This document shows, piece by piece, positions 1 through 13,060 of a DNA stretch of 64,000 bases. The translations under genes were made by a program, and so were the position numbers. Location: positions 144,168,998 to 144,232,997 of the forward strand of contig OY829326.1 of the NCBI GenBank assembly GCA_963691655.1, given 5' to 3'. The notes under the pieces were generated by a model. The model was not told where the DNA came from. It saw only the letters and a list, made by a program, of their open reading frames with translations, and did not search any database. This stretch comes from Toxonevra muliebris. Taxonomy: Eukaryota > Arthropoda > Insecta > Diptera > Pallopteridae. Within the stretch, counting starts at the first letter, position 1. Every line of letters starts with the position of its first letter.

Positions 1-1510
1 ACCTTCAATTCTTTGGCCAATTTTTTGTAGGACCAATTTGGATTTTTTTTTTTTTAATTTTTAATAATTTTAAGACGTACTTCTTTTTCTTCACTCATTT
101 TGATTAAACTCAGAATAAATCAACATGTTTGTCATTAAAAATTACAACTGACGTATTTTTCACAGATAATTAGATCAAATAAATTTTTAAATTTACACCC
201 AAAAATAATTATTTGGTAAAACGTGTGTTAAGATTTTTTCAATCTCACTCCTTATTTATGCATTTTCGAATGCAATTTGCTTCGTATGTCCGCTCGTAAT
301 CTGTCTCATATGAAGTATTAGTGGTAGCAAAAACCTAGCCGGGTTTTAGTCCACTAGATCACAATATTTGTTTACAGTTGGTTGAAATTTCCAAATTTTA
401 ATCAAAAATAGCATTAAAAGATATCAAAAATCATGTGTAAATCTATATTCAAGATGGATCTTGTCTTCAAAAAATCATACTCAAATTTTTCGAGATATTT
501 TTTTTTCCACAACATTTTAACCCATTAACTCCTATTTAACCCATTTTCAAAATTATTTTTAATTTTATTCAAAAGAAATTAAAATTTTTACAACAGGAAT
601 AATAGCTAAACTCGAAAGTCAAATAAAAACTTGTTGCGTATTTTTCATTATAAAACCCAAAATGTTGAAAGTTCTTAAAAAATTGTTGGAGTTTAATTAA
701 GAAAAAACAAATTGCAAAATTTTTTCAAAAACTCTCAACATTTTGGGATTTACAATGAAAAATACGAAACAGGTTTTTATTCGACTTCCGAATTTAGCTG
801 TTAATCCTTGTGGCCACAGTTATATTCACACAGTGCTGCCAAAGGCCCGTCCTTGTGTTTACTTGAATTTTGGTAACTGTATATGTAATTTTTGATAGGT
901 TTGGGATCTAATGACTGTTGGGAGCATTTCAACAACACCACATTCCGGTTTTTTTTCCTCGATACTCTTAGATCATCGATACCAAACGAGTACTTGGTAT
1001 CGACACCTGAACCAGATATTTCGAACCCTATTTATACGTTTTTTGTAAAATCATCTTTAGTCACTTCGTCCTTTTTAGCCGTGAGGGCGTAGGCACAAAT
1101 CAAGGTAATATTGAAGAATTGTGCCTTGATGCGGATAGTGGCAAGGTAATTTCTTCGAAATAGGTAAACTTCGAACTATAATAGCGCAGTTTTTTTCTAA
1201 CCAAAACCAAATTTGTACCTCAGATCATGGCCGCTGCAGTAGGATGCTCTTTTGAAGCAACCCTGTCTCGCCCTTCGTATTTCCTGCATATAGGCGATGT
1301 CAGCTCGATATCGAACTCATCCGCCTGGCCTTCTCTGTTAAGGGTTCAGCCATTTTTATCATTTGCAAGGGTCGTCAACGTGAAGGAGGAAGATACAAGA
1401 GAACAAGGTCATAGTTTGAGACTTCGTAATAATAATTTTATATCTCGTCATATGTGATGGTTGCAGGAATGTCTATGAAAGAGTTTCCGTTTATAATTCA
1501 ATTCATGTTA
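1..1510. other. AT-rich intergenic DNA
   Basis: Apart from the hairpin at 598-807 I see no gene. The stretch 890-1150 is less AT-rich and may be a decayed mobile element, but I cannot assign it to a family. Confidence 0.4.
598..807. repeat. Snap-back hairpin repeat
   Basis: Two arms of about 90 nt (598-688 and 716-807) are imperfect reverse complements separated by about 27 nt. Shared stretches include CCCAAAATGTTGA and the reverse of ACGAAA/ACGCAA with TTTTTCATT. The structure is that of a foldback MITE, but clear target duplications are not visible. Confidence 0.6.
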
Positions 1511-1513
1511 TTA

Positions 1514-1744
1514 GGGGCCGTTCACATATTACGTAACGCGAGAGGAGGAAGGGGGGTCATCAACCACGTTACGTAACGTTACTATCGAAAACAGATGACT
1601 TAAAAATTACACTAGCTTATAAAATTAATTTTATCCCGCTAAATTCGAAAATCATGGCTAAAATTTGTGCGATGTGTTACAACCAGGGCGGAGGGGGGTC
1701 AAAATCGGTCAAAAATTGCATTACGTAATATGTGAATTGCCTCT
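1514..1744. mobile_element. Harbinger-type MITE
   Basis: The ends are near inverted copies built on GGGGCCGTTCACATATTACG at the left and the complement of GGCAATTCACATATTACG at the right. TTA trinucleotides flank it (1511-1513 and 1745-1747), the target preference of PIF/Harbinger elements. It is 231 bp and has no coding capacity. Confidence 0.7.
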
Positions 1745-2219
1745 TTACAACAATCTGCAAGTGTTACATTCCTCTCCCTTACCTCGAATTCTCTCCTCCA
1801 TTTTTTTTTTGGTAATCTAAAAACATTGTCTGAAGCCCATAGTTCCCCTCATCCGTTAGTATAATATATCTGGTATTTATTGTTATGAGTAAAATAAATT
1901 TATTAAAAAATAAATGTTCAAATATTAAGAACTCATCATTCGCCTAGAATATGCACTTCAATTAATTAAATTGTATTTTATTGATGTTGTTTTCAATTTA
2001 TTTACAATCTAAACCAATTGATGGCGTGCAAACTCAACTTAGGTTGGTACTCACATAACTGTGTATTGAGGAGTCAGTGCCGGATCCATTCGCAAATATA
2101 TGAGTGCTTATAATATTTTAATATCTTTCTACTGCGAAACTGTTTATCATTTATACTTCGAAGTTCGAACATAATAAATCTGAAATTTTATTGATGTTTA
2201 CACATGCCCTACTTTTTAA

Positions 2220-3730
2220 GAGCTTGCTAATGGTTTCGGTCTAGTTTTTAACCTGTTTTTAAGTCTGGATTTTAGTTTTATAATTTAGTTTCGAGTTTCG
2301 GTCTGGATTTTGGTTTCCTTTTGGTTTGACTTTTGGTCTGAATTTAGTCTGATTTTAGGGTTGAATTTTGATCTGATTTTTGTTTGACTTCCGGTCTGAA
2401 TTTTAGTCTGATTTTTGGTCTAAGTTTTTAGTAAGAGTTTTGTTAGATTTTTGAACTGAATTTTGGTTCAAGTTTTTATATGAATTTCGGCTCTAATTTT
2501 TTTATCTGAATTGTGGTCTGATTTCTGCGGGGTTACTCCGTAGTTCGATTCGAAAGGCAGTTCTATTCGAATGCCAAATTCGATCCGAAAGGCACAAAAC
2601 GATATCTGAACATTGAACAAATATTATTCGAAAATGGTTTCTAGAGTACCAATCGTTCGAATTCGAGTAAATTTTTTTTCGAATCGCCCCCCTGGTCTGT
2701 TCTTCGGCCTTATTTTTAGCCTGAATTCGATCCGATTTTTTCCCTGAATTTTGGTGTGATATCGGCTTTGAATTATGTCTGAGTTTTGGTAAGAGTTGGC
2801 ATATTTTCGGTCGGAATTTTGTTTTGAATTTTGATTTGGATTTTTAATGTGAATTAATGTCTAATTTCTAATTTAAATTTTGGTCTGATTTTTGTTTACT
2901 TTCGGTATGAATTTGGTGGGACTTTTTTTTCTGAATTTTTCGTCTGATTTTTGGTCTAAGTTTTTAGCAAGAGTTTAGTTAGATTTTTGATCGGAATTCC
3001 GGTCTGATTTCTGGTCTGTTCTTCGGCCTCATTTTTAGTCTAGATTTTTTTCTGAATTTTGGTGTGATAGTGGCTTTGAATTAAGTCTGAGTTTTGGTAA
3101 GAGTTTAGTCATATTTTCGGTCGAATCTGAAGTTTATATTAAATTTTGGTCTGATTTTTGTTTTACTTTCGGTATGAATTTGGTCGGACTTTTTTTCTGA
3201 ATTTTAGTCTGATTTTGGGTCTAAGTTTTTAGCAAGAGTTTTGTTAGATTTTTGATCGGATTTTCGGGTTAACTTTTGTATGAATTTCGGATAGGATTTC
3301 TTTATCTGAATTGTGTTCCGATTTCTGGTTTGACCTTCGGTTTCATTTTTAGTCTGAATTTTGGCCGGAATTCGATACAATTTTTTTTGCCTTAATTTAG
3401 GTTTGATATGGACTTTGAATTTAGTCTGAGTTTTGAAAAGAGTTTAGTCATATTTTCGTTCAGAATTTTGGTTTGATTTTTGGTCTCAATTAATGTATAA
3501 TTTTCGGTCTGACTTTTGGTCCGATTTTTGCCCTCAATTTCGATCTGTTCTTCGGTCTGAATTTCGGCCTGGCATTCGGTCTGAATTTTGTCCAGTTTTT
3601 GGTCTAACTCAACTTTTTGTCGCAATTTTGGTTTGATTTTGGACTGAGTTTTGGAAAGAAATAAATTCGATTTTTAATTGGAATTTCGATTTGAATTTTG
3701 GCGTCAATTTTTGGCCTGCATTTTCAATTC
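2220..3730. repeat. Degenerate minisatellite, GTCTGAATTTTGGT-like
   Basis: About 1.5 kb consists of loosely repeated motifs such as GGTCTGATTTTTGGTCTGAA with 10-15-nt spacing. Larger copies of roughly 266 bp are also visible (starting near 2876 and 3142; another near 2353). A MITE at about 2527-2695 interrupts the array. The minus-strand reading across it is low-complexity (Gln/Lys/Glu/Thr) and not a gene. Shorter patches of the same motif occur at 25170-25230 and 25910-26120. Confidence 0.75.
2527..2695 (+). mobile_element. MITE copy 1 (GTAGTTCGATTCGAAAG family)
   Basis: A block of about 170 bp unrelated to the surrounding minisatellite. It begins GGGGTTACTCCGTAGTTCGA and is almost the reverse complement of the block at 62356-62530, so two copies lie in opposite orientation 60 kb apart. 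The right end appears altered. Confidence 0.65.
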
Positions 3731-5260
3731 TCCTATTTATTCTCTAGTCGCATCTTTTCTGTTCTAAGCCATTACAAGAATATTTTATGTGTTTTGCTAT
3801 TCCTTTTTCATTTTATGCCCCATAAATTTTTTCTGAATTCTAATTTTTACTGCCATTGTTCCAAACAACTTATATTGCTTTGTGTATTAGATATTATGCT
3901 CGTAACGCCGACTTCTGCAGAGAGACCTTGACCTTTTCTATTATTCTTTCGACCCGGGATGACCACCAAAACAACAGTCAGCCAAACAACAACCTCTTCA
4001 CCTGTGAAGATGCGCTTACTTGGAGTGAATGTTGCGGTGACATGATTTTGGCAACTGGACAACAACACAACAAAATATGATAAAGGAAAAAAAACATACA
4101 CATTACAAAATGTGAGTTGTCGAAATACAACATTTTCTGTCTTTGTTGTAAAAGAGCCAATTGAGCTTCTGGTTGGTCGTCCCTGCTTTAGATTACCTTC
4201 TTTCCAATATATGTACATCAATGCACAATGCTTCAATTTAGTAGAACCAGCGCCCCTTTCCTAATCCTGGATGCGCCACTGTCATCGGGTGTATGCCAGA
4301 CAGATACGCATTTGAATATACTTACGCTTTCTTCTAGAAGCTCCTTAGCATTGCGATACTTTTTATATACGCACCCACTCGCATCACATTACCGCATCGT
4401 GTGACCTTCACAGCTCTCGTGCTTTCTACTTGTGCACACTCAATTCAACCCACCAATTTTATTCATTTAACGTACTTACTCAACGTCGTTATCAGTGGTT
4501 TCATCATTTTCTCCCGGAAAAGGTTTCAAATTACAACAAAAAAGCAACAAATTACTGAGCGAAACAACAATTTAACATGCAATCATGTGTCTCGATCTGT
4601 GACAACAAAACATTTACTCCAGGCAAACAGATGAGCTTAGAAAGTAAACTTTTTTTTTTTTATTTTTGTTTTTTTTTTGTTACATTCTTGAGTAAAAAGT
4701 TTATAAAAATAATAATAAATATAAGTTAAAAATGCAAAAAAAAAAAACGAAAAACAAAATTGAAAACAATTTATGCAACAAATTATTAATTTAAATATAA
4801 GCGCGAAGTGGAGAGGAAGTCAAGTTGAGCGTAGCATTTGTACATAGTTGTTATTTGTGAAGTGTGAATAATTTGTTCTAGTGGTTGGAGTACAGGGTAG
4901 CTCGCTCCAATGCCCTTCCGAGAAGTAGTGTGGAATAGGTTTTGACTTATCCCCTAGAACCTCCCTCCCCTCCCCGTATTCCAATTTACATGCAAAATAA
5001 TAATTGCGCTACGTAGAATCATAATGAAAATGTTTGGCGGAAAATTTATCTTAGCGTTGTCAATTTTTCAGAATAGTGTACGTAAAAATTGGGAATCTAC
5101 TGAAGGATTCAAAAGATATAACAAAATAATTTATTTTAAACTAAAAAATTCACTGATCTGTAAGTAAGGTAGCCAGATTTTTTATCTTAGAAATCAGTAC
5201 ATTAAGCTTTAATTGAGGAATAAGTTTAAATAAGTACCTACATTTTCACATCAGGTACAA
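3731..5260. other. Intergenic DNA without recognisable gene
   Basis: Nothing coding can be supported. A segment near 4248-4282 ends in a hAT-like CACTG/CAGTG terminus (complement CAGTGGCGCATCCAGGA), suggesting a decayed DNA transposon end without a visible partner. Long A and T runs occur at 4650-4760. Confidence 0.35.
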
Positions 5261-6607
5261 TAAGCGCCTGGTTATATTGGTGCTCGGTGTTCGACGAACA
5301 CAAAACATTTTCTCCCGTGCTCGGTCAAGGTGGTTACATTTAGCTCGTTGCAGAGTTGTTTTTTGTCAAAATATACATATTTGTTTAATACTATTTTGTA
5401 TGTAATGATACGGTTTTGTAAAATAATTCATTGCCACCCTGAATACTCGGCGTGCTCGGTGTACAATACACCGAGCATATCGTGTTCGGTGTGAGAGTGA
5501 GTGAAGACTCTCTCTTTGTGTTCGGTGCAACAACAATTTCATGGTTTTTCGCCGAGCATACTCGCAATATAACCACAGCCTAAGTACATTGCCACGTCGA
5601 TAAAATTTGTAACGTGTTTGGAAAAAGGAATATGGCGTATGGCGGTTTATTGCCGAAACTCGTTTATCAGTTTCTGAACAAAAACTCATTTTTATTGTCG
5701 ATCTTTGAAAAAGTAGAATCATGCCAACTTACCCGGGTTAAGTAACGTAATCAGGGTAAGTTAGCACTGATTTTGAAAATTTTATAAAAATTATTAGAAT
5801 TTCAATAAATTAAATAAAAGTAATGTTTTTAGAAAGTTTGATAATGATTTTATTGACAATCCTTAAAAAAGTGAGAATTTGATACAAAAAAAGTGAGAAT
5901 ATAAGAAAAAGGGGAAAGTTCGAAAATCATTCGGAAAACTTCAAATCCCAATTCTTGCAAGTAAAATTGCTGGCTGTCATTATAAAACATTAATTTGAAA
6001 AAAAGTATTAAATCTACCTTAAAAATTGAATATGTGTAACAATTTACCGAACTATGCCAACTTATCCAAAATGCAATATTTTGGAAAATGATGCCAGACA
6101 TTTTTTTTTTCACATTCACACCAAAACTGTTTGCACAATTGAAAACTAGAAAAAAACTGATTTCAATCCAATTACTTACCTTGAAGAAATGTTGAAAAAT
6201 AGTATAAGTTTGTGTCACTTCACACTTAAGAGCAGCTATAAGAAATGCGTGTGATTTAATCGAACTCTCATAGAAATAGAGGGCATCAATAATGGTAACC
6301 TTGACACTTGTCTGATTTGACTTACCTCTGCAGTAACCCACTGAAAATGCCGAATGCAAATTTACCTCATGTGACAACTTCCCCCACACTCTCTAAATAA
6401 ATTCAGCAAAAATACAATTTTCGATAAAAAAATTTCATATGGATGTAAGCAAATTGTAGAGTTTAAAATAGTGTAGATTTAAAAAGTAAGTACTAAAACA
6501 ATGCAAAATCCAAAAATCAGTAGATTTGATTTCAGAATTTTAAAATCTGTGTTTAAAGAAAAAATCATCAAAAATTAGTGCATTTACTGACAAAATCAGT
6601 ACGCCTG
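5170..6607. mobile_element. Possible TAGCCAGA-ended element enclosing the 5.3-kb MITE
   Basis: A left end TAGCCAGATTTTT near 5170 and a right end whose complement is TAACCAGGCGTACTGATTTT near 6600 resemble the ends of the element at 62286-62701. If they belong together, the Harbinger-like MITE inserted into it. No credible protein lies inside; the 179-codon minus frame at 5850-6389 is AT-driven. Confidence 0.4.
5264..5580. mobile_element. Harbinger-like MITE, TAA target duplication
   Basis: Ends are imperfect inverted copies sharing GGTTATATTG and GCTCGG (left GCGCCTGGTTATATTG, right complement GGCTGTGGTTATATTG). TAA flanks both sides (5261-5263 and 5581-5583). It is 317 bp, rich in the word GTGCTCGG, and without coding capacity. 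Confidence 0.7.
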
Positions 6608-7660
6608 GTTAGCTTATAAGTATCAGACGAAAAGAGCGAAAAAATTAATGATACATCAATATATGTAAATTTCAGTAATCTCAATCTGAGTTTCAGACGA
6701 AACGAAAGATGATAGTAATAATATTGGCCCCGCAATGGTCTATGTCAGCAGTTCTCAATCTTTTTATTCGCACACCATCAATGTACAATGTGGATCAAAC
6801 GCTTACCACAAAATTAAAAAAACTGTGCTTTGTGTACTTTATCTCCACCAAAACTGTAGCGTAATAAGAAATACCGATAAACATGTAACAGATTGTTAAA
6901 TGTAAAAAATGTGCAAAAATATAGATTTTTAATAAAATTCAGCCATCGCTTATTTCTTTTGCCGTCCTTTATCTGCTAGCGTATCACCTTTGGAGGCCTC
7001 ACTTACCTCTGGTGGTACGTGTACCGCAGTTTGCGAAACCCTGAACTAAGTTATTAACTTAGTCGTCTGTTACTTTCGAAACTAGGGCTGGGATTGTTGT
7101 CAGTGAATCGTACCGCCATGATTTCTTACTACTACTAGACCGAATTTTTCGCATCCATTCATGTTGTGTGAGTTATATTTATACACGAATGAAAGCGGCG
7201 CCTACAGTTATATGCCGAATCCGAATGGCGATGTAAAAAGCTTTACATAGGAAATTTTTACTTTTGGAAGTTTGCTTTTACCAGCGAAGAGATGACGCTG
7301 TGCAGAAATATTTTGTTTTCCATTTCTGATTCTTGAGCTTGCCAAAATTTGAGCCCGAGAACTTCTGCGTAGCAATCTAACATACTATCTATCCACTAGG
7401 CTACAGCGACCACCAGAATTTTTTGCTAGTATTTTTAAAATTCCGTACCTGGATAGCTCATAAATAGATTCTGCGCTAATGCTTGGTTATATGTATGTAA
7501 AAATAATTTTGAATTGTGGAGCAAAGGCGACAATAAGAATGTGACTTTTGATTTAAATGACGAAAGTCTAAATAAATTTTGGGGATAACTCCCCCATTCC
7601 CCCCTTTCCGATAAAAAATCCCATACACCTTAAGCTTTGGTCCATGATTCGAAAAAAAAT
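6608..7660. other. Intergenic DNA without recognisable gene
   Basis: No coding region, RNA gene or clear repeat boundary is visible. Confidence 0.4.
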
Positions 7661-8859
7661 TATGTGTTGGCAAGCACTCACAGTAGAAGTGAAACTATGT
7701 TTTTATTAAAAAAATGTTAGGAAACATTTATAAGTTAAAGTTTTTGCAGTCCTCTTCGCTCTATTTTGTTGTTGCTTTTCCTTTGTTGATACTCTTTACA
7801 CTTATCAGCACAAAAACGACTTAGTACACGTATATAACACATTAAAGGAAAATTCAGTTATATGCAATCAAGACTAGAATTCTATTCGACTCTCTCACTA
7901 AAGCACATGCCATAAAACTGCGAGAACTCGTCTCTCTGATTGATTGTATGTAGCCGAATAACAACTCCATAACTTCGTTTCTTACTGGTTTTGTTAGAGT
8001 GCAATAAAAACGCGATTTTTCACGTGACCGTTGCTGTTTTGCACTCTTTTTATTTTCTAAAGATTTTTTTCTGTTGATACTCTCTATATTTATCGGCACA
8101 AATATGACCTAGCACACACATATATAACACACGACAGGAAAATTCAACTATATGGAATCAAGCTCTCTCACTAAAGAACATGAAAGCAGAGATAAAACTG
8201 CAAGAAATCGACTCTCTGCATGATTGTATGCAGCCGATCCCAATATGACTTCGTTCGCTAAACACACTAACAACAGCATAAGTTCGTTTCTTATTAGTTT
8301 CGTATGAGTGCAACAACAACGCGACTTCCGTTGCAAAATTTTCGATTTACCCTCGCTAAAGAAGTTTCACTTCAAAAAATTTAAAATTACGGAAAAATTA
8401 AAATCCTTCTGCAATCTGTTGCCTTTTTAAGTTTTTACCAGTGTTCATAGCGCTTCATGCATTGCATAAACTAACTTCATATTCATCTGAATGTCCACGG
8501 TAATATAGTTTTAATGTTATTGCAACTTCAGTAGATTGGGTTAAATAGATGAAGGAGATGAAATTACTGCTTCTAACCAGGGACGGCTGCAATCACTAGC
8601 GGATCCAAAAATTTCTGAAAGGGAGCATTTTTGATTTTTTTTATTGATTCGTGACTAGCAATCAAAATGTATCAGACTCCGTTGAATCGGTTAGTGGTTG
8701 CAATAGGAGAGAAGGCTATTGCATATTCCCCTTATGAGTTCATTTCTCGCGAGGAATTATTTCTATGCGTTATCACACTCGCAGTTGTAGGATGGAAATA
8801 TTTAACTAAGTTATAGTAAATTCTCATTAGACCTGTTCACCTCCAAGGTGGATAAGTGA

Positions 8860-9110
8860 TAATTAGGATTTGATGCCTGTATACATTCAGCAGTTGTTTT
8901 GGTTAGCTTTGGCAAAGATTTGCCAGTCCTGTCACCAGACGTTTCTCTCAAGTATTTTAGTGTATTATTATCAGACAATTTTCCAGGTTTTGCTTACTCA
9001 AGAACGTAATGGCAACGAAATCAATGGATGAACCTAGCTAGTTCATCTGAAATTTCATTACCTTCAATTTGCGTTATGGCTTGGTACCCAAATAAATTGT
9101 ACTCTGTTGT
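8860..9110 (-). pseudogene. Non-LTR retrotransposon RNase H fragment
   Basis: Minus-strand translation gives WVPSH followed after a short frame disturbance by EGNEISDELAR, the C-terminal signature of LINE-type RNase H domains. It sits in the loop of the foldback element and is broken by stops. Confidence 0.55.
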
Positions 9111-9398
9111 GAGAAGTTAGGTTGATTGGGAGTTGTGGACAGTCTCTATCTTCTATCAGATTGTAATACCGTATTCATGACTGTGGAAAAAAAATCTATC
9201 TTTATATCTATATATTTCTGTCTTTATACTCCATTAGTTGTAGAAAACAAACAGCTTACTATCCATTATTTCGAGCCATTATTAACTAATGTCACTTTCA
9301 GAACACTTTGTTGCTTTTAAAACACCCTGTTTGTAGTACGTATTTATTGACATTGATGCGCCATGATTATATTTGCATGATGAGCTGTGGCTTACGTA

Positions 9399-9942
9399 CT
9401 AAATTATAACTAAACAACAACAAACAAAAACAACCCCAACAAAAATATGTACATATGTACATACATACATATTTAATGACGTACACGAAAAATGTAAACA
9501 ACAAAAAAAGTGCGCACAGTGCTCTCCACTACAATACAAAAATAATGAAAATACATAAGTCGAAAAAAATGAAATAAACAGAAGCGAATTTAAGTTTAAT
9601 GACACGTTTGCATTATGAGAACACCTCTAAAAATTTTTGTTCCTGTTGAAGTTTGCATTTTGTCGTTAAAATAGTTTCTAATTTCATTTATATCCATAAA
9701 AGAAAATAATAAATGTTATTAGTATTTTCTTTGGATTTGAGCTTATTTTTTGAGCCAATCTGAATCTTCCGGTTTTCGTCCGGTTCTAGATGTATTCAAT
9801 TAGTCCCGATTTAAAACTCAAAACGGAGAATTTTAATTGCGCTTAATTCTGAGTTCAGCAGCCGTCAATTGACCGAAATTTTCATAAAACCCCCCGGGGC
9901 TTATGACTGAATTTTCCAGATTTTTAAGCAATGATTTTTTCC
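9399..9942. other. Right part of the foldback loop
   Basis: It contains short CATA/TACA repeats at about 9445-9475 and AT-rich DNA; no gene can be supported. Confidence 0.35.
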
Positions 9943-10643
9943 TTTTTTTGAAGTGAAACTTCTTTAGCGAGGGTAAATCGAAAATTTTGCAACGGAAGTC
10001 GCGTTGTTGTTGCACTCATACGAAACTAATAAGAAATGAAGTTATGCTGTTGTTAGTGTTTAGCGAACGAAGTCAAATAGGGGGTCGGCTGCATACAATA
10101 ATGCAGAGAGTCGACTTCTTGCAGTTTTATCTCTGCTTTCATGTTCTTTAGTGAGAGAGCTTGATTCCATAAAGTTGAAATTTCCTTTCATGTATTATAT
10201 ACGTGTGCTACGTCATGTTTGTAGCAATAAATTTAGAGAGTATCAACACAAAAAAAAAAGATATTTAGAAAATAGAAATAGTGTACAAACTTCAACAACA
10301 ACGGTCATGCGTTTTTGTTGCATTCTACGAAAGCCAGTAAGAAACGAAGTTATGCAATTGGATTTCGGCTACTTACAATCAAGCAGAGAGACGACTTCTC
10401 GCAGTTTTATCGCATGTGCTTTAGTGAGAGACCCCATTTATTGCATATAACTGAACTTTTCTTTCATGTGTTTGTGCCGATAAGTGTAGGGAGTATCAAC
10501 CGAAGAAAACCAACAACAAAATAAAGAGAAAAGGACTGCGAAAACTTCAACAGAATGTTTTGTAACTGTTTTCTAACAATTTTCTAACAATTTTCTAATA
10601 AACAAGATAGTTTCATTTCTACTGCGAGTGCTTGCAGACACAT

Positions 10644-12567
10644 ATTTTATTTCAGTCTTTAATTTGAATTCGAAGCCATAGTTTTCCTTCCAGATTTGAA
10701 ACCAAAACTAGTTTCAACTATTTTCCTGACAATGTAGCTGAAAACGAAAACAAACCAATTTTAAAGACTCGTTTTTTTGTTTTTTTTTTTTGTTCTGTAT
10801 TACATATCTTTGTTGTTAAAATCCTATGGATAATTGCGTAGCCAGAAAAAAATTTAGGGGGGCGGCACTGAAAGTTATTTTTTGAACATTATTTTCTTTT
10901 TTCTTTTAAACTTAATTTTCTAATTCCAATATCCATTTTCCTTAAAAAGTAACACAATTATAATTTGTGCCATTTCCATTGTTTGTTTATTCACACTGTA
11001 ATCAAATTTGGACATTTCTGGCTTTTCAATTATTAATAAATACAAATATTACGAAAATATAATGTAATTTCCCATGAAATTTCGCTTTCGCAACGGCCCT
11101 TCTGCACCGCACCTGTAAAGAATACGAAATTGCTGTATCAACCTTCTTTCACTCTCTCCCTCTATTTCTCTTCACACACACAAGCACACACACACGCCAT
11201 ATAATCCAGAGGAAGAAGAAGCAGTAGCAGCTCATCAATGTGATTTGCTCGCATACAACATTTCATTCATACCAACCGCATGCCAGACACATTCCAAATT
11301 CACGCGTCAACTTACTAATTTTGCTGAGCGCCTATTCCCAACCAGATAATTCGAATGTCGTGCGCTGTTGCTGTTGGCTGCTGTCAACCGCCATTGTAAG
11401 TAAATACACTGGCTGGGCTACTCTATTCGCTGTTGTTGTTGTATGGCGTGTTGATTATGGTTGTACTCCATTGGTGTTATTGTTGTTGCCGCTCTGCACA
11501 TGACAAAATACAATCAAAACAGCATTAGCTTTCAAGCAATCGCAACACACCATAGCAGCAATAAATTTATATTGTTGCTATTGTTCTTTGTTTTGCTCGC
11601 CACCGCCACCGCTACTTGTGCACTTTTGAGTTTGTCTTTTTTTTTTTCTACTTATTTATTTATGTTCTTTTCTCTCTTTTTCATTTTCTCTTTCCGTTGC
11701 CTCTTGCTAATTAGAAATTTTTGCGATACAAGAAAAACTAAATGGAAATTTCCAATTAGAAGAAAAAAAATTCTGTAGCACATGGCAACATTCACCACGC
11801 CCTTCTTCAGCACACACAGCTGACTACTGTTTGGCTTGTTTTTTACTATAATGCACAGTATACGCTTGATTGAGAGAATTGGATAATTTGCCGGGCGAAC
11901 TACCGGCAGATGTTCATTGTAATGTAAGCGCTTATATTTTGCTGTTAAATAGCAAAATATTTACAAATTCTTAACCATAAATATTTTTATTCATATTCGA
12001 ATTCGCTTATTCATGTTTAAATTATTCCATTCACACCTTCTCGCATTAGTGAGGTCTTACCGTGCTTGATTTGTTCCCTGGTATACGCTTTTTATACTAG
12101 GAATGCAGAATGTTTGCGTTCTACTTTGTTTACGTTTTCAGCTACAACTGTGAAAAAAACAAAATCGCTCGCACATAATACAAATTTTTTTATCGCAACA
12201 GCAGCAGGCAGTCATGAGACTGGCAGCAGTTTTTGCGCGAAATAGGCCTATTTTACCGTTTTCTCATTGCCAGGAGTACAAAATTGTTTGTTGGTGTGTT
12301 TTTCCCCTGCAGTATTGTATATAAATTGTGTTTCCTTTTTTTTTTATGTATGTAGGTATATAAATGTTTGTATTGCTTGCTTTTAGCTGTTGGAGTTTGA
12401 GCCAATCGAAAACATTTCCAAGTATTTGGAGGATTTTTTTTATTCGTAGTGATTTTTTGTTTTACTCAGCACATTTTTTGCGTCAATTCTATACTTTACA
12501 GGTGTGAAAAGCCTAGACATATCGGGAACATATTGAACCATCTTTCAAAAGAACAAAAAATGTCGAT
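10644..12567. other. Intergenic DNA, partly low-repeat
   Basis: Around 10838-10870 the sequence GTAGCCAGAAAAAAATTTAG matches the end of the CAGGGCCGTAGCCAG repeat family. A short CA run lies at 11170-11196. The part 11100-12440 is comparatively complex and rich in TTG and CT words; it could carry regulatory DNA, but I see nothing specific. Confidence 0.35.
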
Positions 12568-12575
12568 GTGTAGAG

Positions 12576-12765
12576 CAGGGCTGTCCAAACCAGATACGTT
12601 CTCGATTCAATACAATTACTATATAGACTGGAGGGTCGCAAAAACAAATACTTTCAGTTTTCAAGAAACAAGAAAGGGGATATCATTCATATGTTTAGTT
12701 GTTCTTCATCAATTTATCTTTTACAATCCGCATGCGGCCCGCGGACCGTGCTCTGGACAGCCCTG
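12576..12765. mobile_element. hAT-type MITE
   Basis: It starts CAGGGCTGTCCAAAC and ends with the inverse, CTGGACAGCCCTG, and is 190 bp long. Flanks GTGTAGAG (12568-12575) and GTATAGAG (12766-12773) match at 7 of 8 positions, an 8-bp target duplication as made by hAT transposases. The internal GCGGCCCGCGGACCG is also typical of such elements. Confidence 0.8.
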
Positions 12766-13060
12766 GTATAGAGGACTTGTGAGTAGGTTGGACCACTTGT
12801 GCCAAATTAGAGTAAATTTACCAGAAAGGGGTACTTTTCGACCCATTTTTTTGAAGTAGTAAAAAAGGTAATTTGAAGGGAAAAGTGGTCAAATTGGCAT
12901 AAAGAATCATTCTTTGTATTTCGACTGTAAATTATTGTATGTACAGTCTAGTGCAAACCAAAATTTTATCTACTTATTAGAATAAAAGTAGAGAATTCAA
13001 AAAAGATTCAAAAATATTTTTATATTCATAAAAATAAGACGTTATTCTTTGATAAAGGTA

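Larger units (their letters stand above)
7662..10643. mobile_element. Foldback-type transposon with long internally repeated arms
   Basis: Two inverted arms of about 700 bp (7662-8390 and about 9943-10643) face each other across a loop of about 1.55 kb. The ends match GCAAGCACTCRCAGTAGAA, the inner arm edges match around GCAACGGAAGTCGCGTTGTT. Each arm contains two tandem units about 290 bp apart, each including GGAAAATTCARYTATATG and CTCTCTCACTAAAG. Long arms made of direct repeats are typical of Foldback-like elements. No transposase is visible, so it is probably non-autonomous. Target duplications are not clear. Confidence 0.8.

Noticed and set aside
890..1460. Two small plus-strand frames with moderate GC
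   Set aside because: Could be antisense to an old transposon; no recognisable domain on either strand.
3392..3625. Minus-strand frame rich in Gln, Lys and Thr
   Set aside because: Falls wholly within the degenerate minisatellite; repetitive composition explains it.
5850..6389. 179-codon minus-strand open frame
   Set aside because: AT-rich, hydrophobic, no family resemblance, and enclosed by MITE-like ends; probably a chance frame.
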